Shown here piece after piece: positions 54,327 through 64,000 of a stretch of DNA of 64,000 nucleotides. How positions within the stretch are numbered: position 1 is the stretch's first letter; each line of letters opens with the position of its first letter. The DNA is taken from contig CM030848.1 in NCBI GenBank assembly GCA_018105865.1, forward strand, positions 3,860,001-3,924,000, written 5' to 3'. The notes under the pieces were generated by a model. It was not told the DNA's origin and made no database searches. It was given only the letters and a program-made list of their open reading frames with translations. Position numbers and translations under genes: made by a program. The stretch is from Metaphire vulgaris (taxonomy: Eukaryota; Annelida; Clitellata; Crassiclitellata; Megascolecidae).

Positions 54327-54559
54327 CCCCTGGGGCATTTGTTACATTGTTCTGAACCACCGCCCATCTGTCAGAGCGCAGTGAACAATCGTTATCGACG
54401 AAAGGTATGCGACCGCATCTACAGGTATTTGAGGTGGCTGAGACCGCCTATTTAATTGCTTCTGTGACAAGACGACACAAAAGCTGTAATTTGCATTAAA
54501 TGGCATGCCTCTATTATTGACACATTCCAGTGTGTCCAATGAGAGCCATTTGTCAGATC

Positions 54560-54750
54560 ATCATTCATTGTTCGAACAATGGCAAGAAGCAATGTCCCAC
54601 AGAAACTAAGGAAATCTCGATAATGGCCTTACCGGTATTTGTATCGGTAGCCAAAGTCCCTTTTGCAGCTTTACGGGGTGACAGAGTTAAGCTGTACCTG
54701 CTTTCGAAAGCACTATAGAAATTCATGAGATTTTACTTACTAACTGACTA
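54560..54750 (+). mobile_element. Diverged L2-like LINE 3' tip
   Basis: Ends GAAAGCACTATAGAAATTCA then TTTTACTTACTAACTGAC, like the tails at 14640 and 45250. Confidence 0.6.
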
Positions 54751-55356
54751 CAAATCGTTACAGGGTGGGTGGATCAAAAAAGACCATTTTCACCATTATG
54801 TAATTATGCAATGACTCCTAAATGTAAACTAAAATGCAATGATGAAAAATTTTTATATTAACTTAAACATTACCCATTAAGTGAAGAGCTGTCACATGAA
54901 AATCATAATTCAGAGATTTTGTCAAGATATAAAATTTTCAGCTTTTTGCAAAGATATAAACAGAAAATATTGTATCACTACAGAAAACATTCTTTTTAAT
55001 TGGCTGCTCTTTAAATGGCTTTATTGGTTTCAAACATTAAACCAAAGTGCATTTTATTCATGCAGTAAAGTTATAGAATTGACAATACTAACAACCTCAG
55101 TTTTATACCAAGATGAAAATAGATCAGTTATTTAGCTAGCCAAGCAATGCATTCACAGGTTTTACACACTGAATTAATGATAGACTTTGTATCACCAGAT
55201 TTAAACGGACAAAATGCAGCAATGAAACAATAAAGAAAATTGATGGTTCAAAAAAATTTCTTGCTATCACAAAATGAACACCATTGTAGCCACAGATCTT
55301 CAATGCAATGGTCACTAAGCTAATATCCAGAAATTGCACTCATCATATATATTTTG

Positions 55357-55411
<55 letters not shown>

Positions 55412-55684
55412 ACCTCACTAAAAGTAATAACACTATCCTGCATTCACAAAACCTTATAAAGAGAAAAGGAAAACCAATCCAACAAATTTAGAAGCCATTT
55501 AAGTTCACATCAATTGTTAAAATATTGATAACTATTTCCAAAGCTTAATCTAAGATAAGCATACAATAAAAACTTGGTTCAAATTCAGCATATCATTACT
55601 GCAAATATCCAAATATCAGTTTCTACATGTAACTGTTTACAAAGATTTAATTAAAGTTGTATTATATGTATTATCATTAATACA
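54751..55684 (-). other. AT-rich sequence, possible 3' UTR of the minus-strand gene
   Basis: Contains (TA)n at 55362-55407 but no recognised repeat family. It lies downstream, on the minus strand, of the coiled-coil exon and could be its 3' UTR. Confidence 0.4.
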
Positions 55685-55822
55685 TTACTCTTCTTCTGCT
55701 GGTTCTACATCAATTTCAAACTTTGCAAGGCGTTCTTTCAGAGATGCTATTTCAGCAGCTTGATCATTTACAGTTTTCTTAAGAGCTTTAATCTGTTCTA
55801 GCAGCTCTGCCTCTTTGTTCAG
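55685..55822 (-). CDS. Probable terminal exon of an unknown coiled-coil protein
   Basis: On the minus strand, TATTTATTTTGAAG (an acceptor-like tract ending in AG) precedes a 44-codon segment: LNKEAELLEQIKALKKTVND, QAAEIASLKERLAKFEID and VEPAEE, then TAA at 55687-55685. Leu/Ile/Ala at heptad spacing, charged flanks and an acidic tail indicate a coiled coil at a protein C-terminus. It is unlike all the transposon proteins around it. The upstream exons would lie to the right. None was found before 64000, so the intron must be long and full of repeats. I do not recognise the gene. Confidence 0.5.
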   Translation of the reverse strand: MNKEAELLEQIKALKKTVNDQAAEIASLKERLAKFEIDVEPAEEE

Positions 55823-56992
55823 CTTCAAAATAAATAGCAGTCAATTTTAAGGACATATAATTAACCAAGCTATCAATTCAAGTTTCAATTTTATCAAGTG
55901 TTATAATAATGTGAAGAAAGAAGAAAACAAAGACAAGAAAATGTTGACAAGCATCAGACAAATTGGCTAACAAGAGAAATTAAAAAGAAAATTAAGAGGG
56001 ACAACGAAACGTGGATCCAAGAGAAATGCAAGGAAATACGTGTACATTTTAGTGCTAACAGAACAAAAGAAGCCTACAAAGAAATTAAACATCTCTGTGG
56101 AGAAATGAAACAAAACAGATTAAAAGGAACACTTTGAAGAACTATATACACGGGAATATAATAGTAGATAAAGAATTTTTGACATTTATCCCAAGCATGA
56201 ATGAAGAAAATACCACAGAAAACTTTGCAAAAGAGGAAATAGACAAAGTAATAAAATAACTGAAAGCACACAAAGCTCCAGGAATAGATGGACAATGACA
56301 GAAATGCTGAAAGAAGGTGGTAAAACGATACAAAAGGAACTACATAAATTAACAAACAAAATATATTGCACAGAAGAAATACCCGAGAATTGGTGTAAGA
56401 AGAAATATCCGAGAATTGGTGTAAGAAGAAATACCCGAGGATTGGTGTAAAGGGATAATAATCCCAGTTAACAAACAAAAAGGAGACAAGACAGATTGTA
56501 ATACTTATAGAAGGTATAACACTACTTAGTATTGCTGGAAAAGTATATACTTAAATGATCATAGAAAGATTAAGGAAACCTGTAGAACAAGTGATAGGAG
56601 AAGAGCAAATTGGTTTCAGAGCTGGAAAAAGCACAACAGAGAAGTAAATTGAGGCAAACATAAAACTATACATTAATTTCATAGACTATAAACAGTCTTT
56701 TGACATGGTTTGGCATGAGCGCCTCTGGCAAGCCATGAGAAACCTGGGCATAGATGGATACAATATAAGACCAATATATGAAAGAGCAGCAAGCACAGTG
56801 AAAATTGATTATGAACTAACAGAATGGAAAAAAGACTAAAATTGGTACAAGACAAGGTTGCATCCTATCACCAACATTGTTCATAATTGTACTGGAGTGC
56901 CTCTTTAAATAAAATTGCACTAGAAAAATCAAAGTAGGAGCTTTATGTGCTGGAGAAAAACTGAATAACTTCAAATTTGCTGATGACATTAA

Positions 56993-57647
56993 CCCCTTTA
57001 CCCCGAGCGGGACTTGGGTTACGTAATCGACGCTTAGCCGTTTACCCCGAGAGGGACTCGGGCAGTACTTTGCAAGCCTACAGATAACCATTGCACACGA
57101 GCCTGGCTCGTTATTATACATTTATGGGCTTAGTATCCATTTATTCACCAGGTGGCACTTATTTATTCAAATATTTAGAATATTGATATTTTCCGATACA
57201 ACCCTTGAACTTTGCCTGTAATGGCGGTGCCTTAAGACCGGAGATTTGTTGCCATGTGGCAAAATTCCTCAAGAAAGTGGGGATAAGTCGCAGGAAATCA
57301 AAATAGAAAGCAGATCTAAATAAAATAAAAGCAATTTTGAGATTTCTGGTTGTAGTTGAATGGAATTTTACAGCGTTGAACTGGAGTTACCTTGGTTCCA
57401 CTAGTGACCTTTCGCTTAGCGTTTGTAAGACTTTATTATTTCGAACTCCAAGTAGAAATTCAGTGATTGAGGACATAAAGTGATAAAGGGTTACTAAGGC
57501 CGACCGTTGTATACAATTTAAAAAGTTTTCTTAGCTTCTATGCTCCAAAGTCGGAAGTGTTTAAAATATTTTAAAGTAATATATTGCCATACTAAAATAA
57601 ATGGCCGCCATGGTAACGGATTTAATTTTGTTTGAACGGTGAAGGGG
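56993..57647. mobile_element. piggyBac-type MITE, 655 bp
   Basis: TTAA on both sides (56989-56992 and 57648-57651). Ends CCCCTTTACC and GGTGAAGGGG. Removal restores the LINE reading FADDI-NLITERSN. The left part repeats TTTACCCCGAG-GGGACT. No transposase. Confidence 0.88.
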
Positions 57648-57825
57648 TTAATCTAATCACAGAGAGAAGTAATACAAGCAAAAAATTTGGATGACAAATA
57701 AATGAAACAAAAACAAAGGTGATGAAGATAATGAAAGGAAATACAAAACCCATGAATATTACAGTGAATGAACATAAATTGAAACAAGCTAAGTCATTCA
57801 GATATGTTGGAGGGGTGATTGAAAG

Positions 57826-58470
57826 CGATATTCTATTCTATTCTACTTGATAATTTATGTAGCGCTATAGCATGGCCAAGGCCAAAGGCAAGAGCATTTT
57901 ACAAAAGGCAGTCATATGATATACGAAATAAATGAGTTTTAAGGTTCGATAAGAACGACTCGAAGTTGGTTGTCGTGGTCACAGAAGCTGGAAGTGCGTT
58001 CCAAAGGAGAGGATTGCCCCGAGTCACGGATCTTTCTCCAAGCTTCACGGTCTTGGACGGAGGGGGAACGTAGAGGTGAGATTGTTTGCTAGAACGAAGC
58101 CGTTTGCAACAGTCTGTCATCACCGGCCTGCGTATCAATGCCGAAAGATATTCCAAGCAGAAAGGGTCATGCAAGGCTCGGAAGGTCAGCGAGCAGCGTT
58201 TAAAAACAATACGCTCCGGGATCTTGAGCCAATGGAGCTTATCCCTCAATACGCATTCTTGGTAATGTGGTCATGCCACCTGGCACCGAAAATCATCCGG
58301 GTGGCGGCGTTCAGGACCGATTGCAGTTGGCCCAGCTGATAGTCGGGAAGACCGAGGAGGAGGCTATTACAATAATCCAGCCTAGATAACACCAGGGCAC
58401 GGACTAGATGTATCGCAGCTGATGTTGAGATATAGCAGTCAGCAAGAAGATATAAAATTAAGAATATAAA
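57826..58470 (-). mobile_element. L2/CR1-type LINE 3' fragment
   Basis: Minus-strand frames: LVLSRLDYCNSLLLGLPDYQ (58430-58340), RDKLHWLKIPERIVFKRC, PPPSKTVKLGERSVTRGNP and LKTHLFRISYDCLL (stop near 57900). The 3' tail near 57826-57845 is built of AGAAT units. Same family as 36300-37256. Inserted in the APE LINE between its thumb and tail. Confidence 0.85.
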
Positions 58471-58989
58471 AAGTACTACAGACAATGGGAAGGATGAAAA
58501 ACTATGGGGAAAAACAACTTAACACTTGAAATAAAATTGAAAATATACAGCACAATAGTAGTACATCAAATACTATATTGGGAGATTACGAAAAATCTGG
58601 AGCAGCAAGGGCATAAAAAAGTCACAATATACAACACCATAGTAGCCCCGCAAATAATATACGGAGCAGAAACATAGAGCATGAAAGAAACAGATGAACA
58701 TAGGCTACTAGTGGCCGAAATGACCTGCTTACGAAGAATTCTTGGAGTAACCCGGCTACAAAAGATAAGAAAGGAAGACATTAGACAATGTCTCAAGCTA
58801 AAGGATACAATTATTGACAAACTCAGAAGTGAAAAGACTCAACTGGTATGGACAAGTCAACAGAATGGATGAAAGGAGACTATCATACAAGGCACTCTAC
58901 ACTCAAATAGAAGCAGGGATGTGACCAAGACAGTAAGTGGCAAGACCGAGACCAAGACCAAGACACTAACCCTCAAGAGCAAGACCAAG

Positions 58990-60000
58990 AGTTTGAGTTT
59001 ATTATTTCCAAAAGCATACAGTAATCATCAATCCGATTATAAACATATATATATAATACTTAATTAAGGTGGAAAAATGAAAAAGGACATTACATGTTCA
59101 CAGTAAATAAAGACAATTGACATTACCATGAGCATAAGGAAACAAACAAGATTAACCTAAGGGATCCTGGAATCCCGATAGTTGGTTAATCTAGAATGTC
59201 ACAGTATAACGTAATCACTATTATGCATATGGTCAAGGATCAAGAGGAACTTCTATAATTGTCTATGTAATGTTTCACAAAAACAGGAGAATGTTAACAT
59301 TGATAAGAGATTAGCATTATAACATTCAAATGAAGGGGTTTATATATGTAGGTAAAAAGACAAAAATGCCATGAAAAAAAGAAGTTTTGACATTGGTTTA
59401 AGCATATTAAAGTGGGTTAATTGATAAGAATGATTTTATAGAGATCTTGAAACTGGAGAAGTTAATAAGATTCTTAATATCGTGGGGGATAGCATTCCAA
59501 ATCCTAGGCCCATTGAATTTGATTGTAAATAACCTTGTATTGGTCGCAGCAAAAGGAATGAATAGATTTAATCTATTTCTTAATATAGAGTTAGTTTTTA
59601 TAGAGGCACATTCAAAAAATTTGTTAAGATAATATATTGATGGTAAAATATTATGCAAATATTTAAAAATAAATAAGGAAACTTGATACTTGTTGATACA
59701 TTCAATGTTGAGAAGTTTGAATTTCTTATATATAGTTAAGGTGTTTATATATGCAGGTTCATTAAATAACAGTCTAACTGCTTTATTTTGTAAAATTTGG
59801 ATCCTACCTATTATATTTTTGTAATTGCTACCCCAAATAATATTGCAGTAAGTTAAGTGTGGATAAATAAGTGTAAAATAAAGCTTGTGCCTGACAGCAG
59901 GGGTTAAAGAACTATTAAAGTGTTTGAGAATATTAATGTTTTTAGATATTTTAGTCGCCAGGTGTTCTGCATTTTCTTTCCAGTTTAGATTTTGGTCCAC
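58990..60000 (-). mobile_element. LINE 3' fragment nested in the hAT-type element
   Basis: An open 197-codon minus-strand frame: DQNLNWKENAEHLATKISKN, IYPHLTYCNIIWGSNY, GRIQILQNKAVRLLFNE and FNGPRIWNAIPHDIKNL...FLSINPL, followed by about 400 bp of AT-rich 3' UTR ending in AATAATAAA. 5'-truncated. It differs from the L2-like copies and from the other CR1-like copy, so it is at least a third LINE lineage of this type. Confidence 0.83.
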
Positions 60001-60299
60001 AAGACATTAGGTGTCAAGACCAAGAGACTAGGGCTCAAGACCAAGACACTAGGGCTCAAGACCAAGACCAATACAGTAATTTTAAACATCAAGAAAACAT
60101 TCAAAACAGGATTCACACATTTTTTATCAACATCAGCAATAAAATTACGAAAATTTGGATGCTCAACTAAACTGACTGGCAGACTGCACCTGGCAATTAA
60201 ATATTTATGATTGAATTTGTGAGCATTTTTGTTGTGGATGATTTATCGGATATGTTTCATCTTGTTTCTGACAAAAACAGTGGAAAAACCCACTGTCTC

Positions 60300-60833
60300 A
60301 GTATGCGACAACTGGGTATCGCCGATTGGGCCCCGGACAACTGGGCCCAGCATCTGGGTAATGGGACATTTGGGTAATGGGACATCTGGGTACTAGACAT
60401 CTGCTGGACTTGATAATAACTGACATGTATAACTCGGCGGTCTTCCTTAAGCCCTGTAATCGGCTACAAATTGAGTACAAAGTGCTATTTCTTTGATTGT
60501 ACTTGATAATAACTGAGGGTTACATGGACTTAAGAAGAACTGAGGCTTCGCTGTATCCCTGTAGCTGGTAGCTGTGAATAACTGCGGGAAGTCTTCTGCA
60601 AGCCGTGTCATCGGCTACAAATTGAGTACAATTCCTTGAACTCACAGGCATTTATGATTTTCATAAACCGGTATACAAGAATTGTATAATTTTGATAGCA
60701 CAACCAGAAGCACCATTTCTCTTTCCCTATTAATTATCGGGCTGAGACATGGTTACCCAAACGTCCCCGTTACCCAAATGCTGGGCCTATTTGTCCGGGG
60801 CCCAATCGGCGGAACCCAGTTGTCCTGATCTGC
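60300..60833. mobile_element. Palindromic MITE with ACAACTGGG words
   Basis: Inverted arms share ACAACTGGG, CGCCGATTGGGCCCCGGACA and GCATYTGGGTAA (60308-60385 against 60765-60826). ACTGTCTC flanks both sides (60292-60299 and 60834-60841), consistent with an 8-bp duplication, although the host array is itself rich in GTCTC. Nested in the CAAGAC element. Confidence 0.65.
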
Positions 60834-61150
60834 ACTGTCTCGGTCTTGAATCTCAAGACCAAGACAGTAAGACAGTAACGACGAGACCAAGACCGAGACA
60901 TGGGCCAGCAAGACCAAGACCAAGACAATGAAAATACTGTCTCGAGACTGTCTCAAAACGAGACAGTGTCTTGAGACGTCACATCACTGAATAGAAGGAA
61001 ATAAAGGAAGAGGAAGACCCAGGAAAAAGTGCATTGACAACATCAGAGAAGATATGAACATGAAAGGAATTTCAATCGTAGAAGGAAGACGATTAACAGA
61101 AGATAGAACTTTTTGGAAACATTTTGTGTTTAGCTATTGCGGCTAAAGAG

Positions 61151-61560
61151 TTGGCAGACAGAAAAAAATGATGATGAAATACTATATGGCTCTGAGAAAT
61201 GGACGATAAAAAAGACGAATTGAAAAAGGCTAATGGTGGCAGAAATGTGCTGTTTGAGACAAATACTGGGGGTGAGATTACTGCAAATGATAAATGAATA
61301 TATCAGACAATGGATTGGGCTATGAAATAATATTGTAGAAAAGATTAGAAGAAGATTAACATAGTTTGGATACAGAATGGCAATGCAAAGCTCTACACAC
61401 AAAGATACAGGAAGGATGAATTGACAACATCAAAGAAGACCTCAAACTCAGACAAATCAACATCACAGAAGCTGAAAGACAAACCAAAGAAACAAAACAT
61501 TGGAACATTTCCTATCTAGCTATTTCCGCAATACAAAGATAGCCGAGATGATGATGATGC
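61151..61560 (+). mobile_element. Second 3' copy of the APE-type LINE
   Basis: Repeats the C-terminal pattern just ended: YGSEKWTIKKT, LMVAEMCCLRQILGV and RLT-FGYRMAM, closing with GATGATGATGATGC at 61545. It sits in tandem after the copy at 55940-61150. Confidence 0.8.
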
Positions 61561-62100
61561 TATAATTACTTAGTAAAAACAGCCCAATGGCGGAAGCTAA
61601 CAAAATATTGCAAACTCTTCTATGCCTTTATCAGTAACATAATGTTCATGAAAACAGATTGTCTTGAAAGATCTCAAGGATAATACTAATACTATCCATA
61701 TCGCGCAATGCTTGCTTTGATCGCAGTGCAGCTTGAGGCAACAGGCCAACATTTGGTAAAAGATCGATCAATTCTAAGACCCAGCTCAAAGACCCCGGGC
61801 CCAAGGGCATATTAGCACTTCTAGAGATAGCTGAGAAATTGGTGCCAGCGAATGGACAATGTTTATAAATAATATGTCTTGAGACTGTCTTCATGACGAG
61901 CTGAGCTCGGGATCCAAAGGGTTAAAGCGCAGTGTTTTGGATGCTTCAGGCAGTCTTGCTTTAATTTCAGCCAAACAAACTGCATGCTCAGTAATGATGG
62001 CACCCAAATACAGGAATAACTACTTGCTCCAAAATCTGACCATTTCTGCTAATTGTAATTGATCTTTAATTTTAATTGATTATTTGTCTAGGATACGTTT
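61561..62100. other. Unassigned; weak minus-strand coding look
   Basis: A minus frame (61894-61646) reads PGSLSWVLELIDLLPNVGLL and ALRSKQALRDMDSISIILEI. An adjacent frame gives AEIKARLPEASKTLRFNP. No family is recognised. Possibly an old transposon or gene remnant. Confidence 0.3.
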
Positions 62101-62105
62101 ATCAC

Positions 62106-62170
62106 AGGGGAGTCCAACCTTTTTTCCTGGAGGGCCACATGAGCAGTTTTACAAGAATCGGAGGGCCAGC
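62106..62170. mobile_element. hAT-like terminus fragment
   Basis: CAGGGGAGTCCAACCTTTTTT followed by GGAGGGCCACATGAGC is a typical hAT left end. No right end was found. Confidence 0.5.
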
Positions 62171-62589
62171 TTAGCAACAAATAAAATATTCATTGAAAAT
62201 GAATAACATATTGACAGCTATGATTTATTGGCAAATCAAGCATAAAATAAATTCAAAATGTTCCACAAAAATTCTGTATCCTTGAGCTGTTTAAAAGAAT
62301 GATTTTCAGAGACCTTACTTTTTCTATGACGATGATACTTATGAGCTGAGAGACTGAATGCTTTACATGAAATTTCAAATTTTGACTAATTTATGACTAT
62401 GACTAAATTATAATTATTGATTAATCTTCCCCCGATTCTGAAACCTTTTTCATATCTGCCTAATGCTTTGCACCTGAATGTTAAAAAGACATGGTGATAT
62501 CACACATCACTGGCTTACTACTTTCTTAATCCTAAAACAACATTTTGAAACAAGTCCTGTTGTTTTGACTGCTGCCATTTTTTTATATA

Positions 62590-62830
62590 GGTCTCAAAGA
62601 ATCTGCACAAGGTGAGGTGGAAAGCTCATGATTAGCATGGTTATCCACAGGTCTTCATGCTTTACCATGTCACACACTATAGTGAAATCAATAAAGCACA
62701 TGTACCATCTATCATTCAATTTACCATTGATATACATGATATAGTGGTTGGTTGCATTTGAGCATTTTTTCCAGCATAATACGCAGATTGTCAATTTCTG
62801 GAGCCACATCTTGGCCTGAATTTAACTATT
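62590..62830 (-). mobile_element. APE-type LINE RT fragment
   Basis: The minus frame includes MCFIDFTIVCDMVKHEDLW, a decayed form of the RT motif CFIDFxKAFDxVxHxxLW, followed by TMLIMSFPPHLV. Confidence 0.75.
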
Positions 62831-62844
62831 AACATAGTTCAAGT

Positions 62845-63300
62845 ATACAAATTGTGAGAGATTTCAACATCCATCTGGACAACAACACCAACCACAACAG
62901 CGTTCAACTGAAGTCGTTCCTTGAATTGCATTTACTGATTCAGCATGTCAAACCCACTCACCAGTGGGGTCATCTGCTAGATGTTGTTATTTTGAACTCT
63001 AAAGCCGTCATAAAGGACATATGCATAATGGAAACAGTAATATCAACATGTGAAAGCATCGTTACGACACTAAAGAAGAATAAAGAAGAATATCACGTCA
63101 CTACCTGATCTATTGGACTACCGACTTCTTTCTTACTCCTCTGACCTACACCACAATCAGAAAACGGATATGGAAAGACTTTAACATAGAATGGCTCACA
63201 GTGGGTCTTCAGCAATCTGTCTTAAGTGATTTAGAAAATGCTGACAATGAGAGCCTAAACTCCCTAGAGTCTTTGATAAACTTGTGCAATTTTTGATAAC
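62845..63300 (+). mobile_element. L2/CR1-type LINE endonuclease fragment
   Basis: Reads RDFNIHLDNNTNHNSVQLKS, FLELHLLIQHVKPTH and HLLDVVILNS, matching the GDFNIH...HxxGHxLDLVIT block of APE endonucleases. A frame break follows near 63105. Confidence 0.8.
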
Positions 63301-63344
63301 ACTATGATGAGTCTCCTTGATAAACACGCACCATTTCATTCAAT

Positions 63345-63690
63345 TATCATATTTGCATGATTATTACCCGCACATGTATATAGCCCGCATATGTGTATAA
63401 CTTGAGGAAAATTACGAATTATGTTCCAATGTCCCAGCATAAGCTGCACATGATATATAACCCGCATACACTAATCTTCACGTATTTGGAGGTGGTGATG
63501 CTATGATGTATGGGGCGCCGAGAGCATTGACCGCTGACGGGGCGCCGAGAGCGCTGACGGGGCGCCGAGAGCATTGACGGGGCGCCGAGAGCATTGACGA
63601 GGTTTCAAGTTTCCAGTATAACCCGCATACATACTGCGGTTTTTAATTTCTTGTATTACCCGCGGGTAATAATCATGCAAATATGGTACT
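63345..63690. mobile_element. Foldback/MITE with TATAACCCGCATA words
   Basis: The inverted pair ATATTTGCATGATTATTACC (63348-63367) and GGTAATAATCATGCAAATAT (63665-63684) encloses repeats of TATAACCCGCATA. Four 23-bp tandem units, GACGGGGCGCCGAGAGCATT, occupy about 63508-63602. Confidence 0.7.
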
Positions 63691-63744
63691 GTATGGGAGA
63701 CTCCTCACCAACCATGGTGAATGAAAAAACACGTGTCTTGAAAC

Positions 63745-63951
63745 ATGAACCCCGATGCTTTGAGTGAAGAGTCAGATGCACAGGATTGCTCAGTGACTGG
63801 AAGTTCACCTGGCGAAAAGCTGGTGAAAAAGTGGCGAAAAGCTGCTACAGTGCACAGGAAAGTGTTGCATAATAACACAGCTGGAGGAGTCAGACATCGG
63901 CAGCCAAAGGAAATTGCAAGCAGACATGGACTGTCATTATCATCTCACTAA
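63745..63951 (+). CDS. Unrecognised hydrophilic ORF near the right edge
   Basis: ATG frame of 68 codons: MNPDALSEESDAQDCSVTGS, GEKLVKKWRKAATVHRKVLH, NNTAGGVRHRQPKEIASRHG and LSLSSH, then TAA. The same frame continues past the stop as WVKEEQRPRQFLSQQ up to the window end, so the stop may be a mutation in a longer frame. The basic KKWRK segment and the IASRHGLSLS helix-turn-helix look suggest a transposase DNA-binding region, but this is a guess. Confidence 0.35.
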   Translation: MNPDALSEESDAQDCSVTGSSPGEKLVKKWRKAATVHRKVLHNNTAGGVRHRQPKEIASRHGLSLSSH

Positions 63952-64000
63952 TGGGTTAAAGAAGAACAAAGGCCAAGACAATTCCTTTCACAGCAGATGA

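Larger units (their letters stand above)
58914..60989. mobile_element. hAT-type element with CAAGAC word arrays
   Basis: Ends CAGGGATGTGAC and, reversed, CAGTGATGTGAC. Perfect AATAGAAG duplications at 58906-58913 and 60990-60997. Arrays of CAAGAC/GAGACC words lie at 58920-58990, 60000-60070 and 60835-60975. The interior hosts a LINE (58990-59998) and a second MITE (60300-60833). No transposase seen. Confidence 0.88.
55940..61150 (+). mobile_element. APE-type LINE with three nested insertions
   Basis: Degenerate ORF2 in order: IKRDNETWIQEKCKEI and EAYKEIKHLCGEMKQNRLK (55990-56110), FAKEEIDKVIK and LKAHKAPGIDG (56230-56290), GEEQIGFRAGKSTTE (56600), FIDYKQSFDMVWHERLWQAM (56690), GTRQGCxLSPTLF (56850) and FKFADDI (56980). 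Then come a piggyBac MITE and the thumb, RYVGGVIESD (57800). After an L2/CR1 insertion the segment LLVAEMTCLRRILGV (58700) follows. After a hAT-type insertion come GRGRPRKKCIDNI and the final VEGRRLTEDRTFWKH (61000-61120). The tail is GATGATGA. Confidence 0.85.

Noticed and set aside
56074..56478. A 134-codon hydrophobic minus-strand frame resembling a membrane protein
   Set aside because: It is the antisense of A-rich LINE coding sequence, which translates to Phe/Tyr/Leu-rich nonsense.

Overview
This is animal nuclear DNA, not bacterial. It has GT-AG introns kilobases long, LINE, SINE and DNA-transposon remains throughout, large microsatellites, and no operons or ribosome-binding sites. The mix of L2/CR1-like and APE-type LINEs, abundant hAT elements and a digestive-type S1 protease suggests a marine invertebrate, perhaps a lophotrochozoan such as a mollusc. 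The species assignment is inference only.

The one convincing host gene is a secreted chymotrypsin/elastase-like serine protease on the + strand. Its six exons (15734-15773, 21816-22029, 30793-30883, 34119-34290, 34807-34964, 35450-35620) join in perfect phase to a 281-residue protein. It has a signal peptide, the His/Asp/Ser triad, all eight expected cysteines, a Gly-based S1 pocket and an unusual Phe-Ile activation bond. A GATA-motif cluster lies about 100 bp upstream of the start. A second, minus-strand gene is suggested only by a probable terminal coiled-coil exon at 55685-55822.

Most of the rest is transposable elements, often nested. 1-15 kb: LINE pieces, a four-level nest at 2.25-5.4 kb, two hAT-type elements with perfect 8-bp duplications, a tRNA-derived SINE, a Ty3/gypsy RT fragment and a decayed hAT transposase. 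Intron 1 of the protease (15.8-21.8 kb): LINE fragments and a 2.38-kb CACTA-like transposon with a long decayed coding region. Intron 2 (22.0-30.8 kb): a LINE split by a mariner, and another LINE split by a 3.78-kb hAT-type element. Intron 3: two LINE fragments. Intron 5: about 344 bp of (CAT)n. 36-48.8 kb: L2/CR1 LINEs, a second copy of the hAT-like transposase, a degenerate near-full-length APE LINE, and an ACTCCC-motif foldback inserted in an L2 copy. 49-50.4 kb: a non-coding unit with CCAAT, CACGTG and TATA elements, a tandem array of hairpin-forming 40/41-mers and an AATAAA signal (solo LTR or lncRNA). 51.5-64 kb: further LINEs and hAT elements, including an APE LINE interrupted by a piggyBac-type MITE, an L2/CR1 LINE and a 2.08-kb hAT-type element.

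The recurring theme is many non-autonomous DNA transposons, mostly hAT-type (termini CAG or TAG, 8-bp duplications), each carrying its own short word repeated many times near its ends. Eleven hAT-type insertions can be delimited by target-site duplications visible by eye. All repeat family names rest on motifs and termini read by eye, not on database searches.
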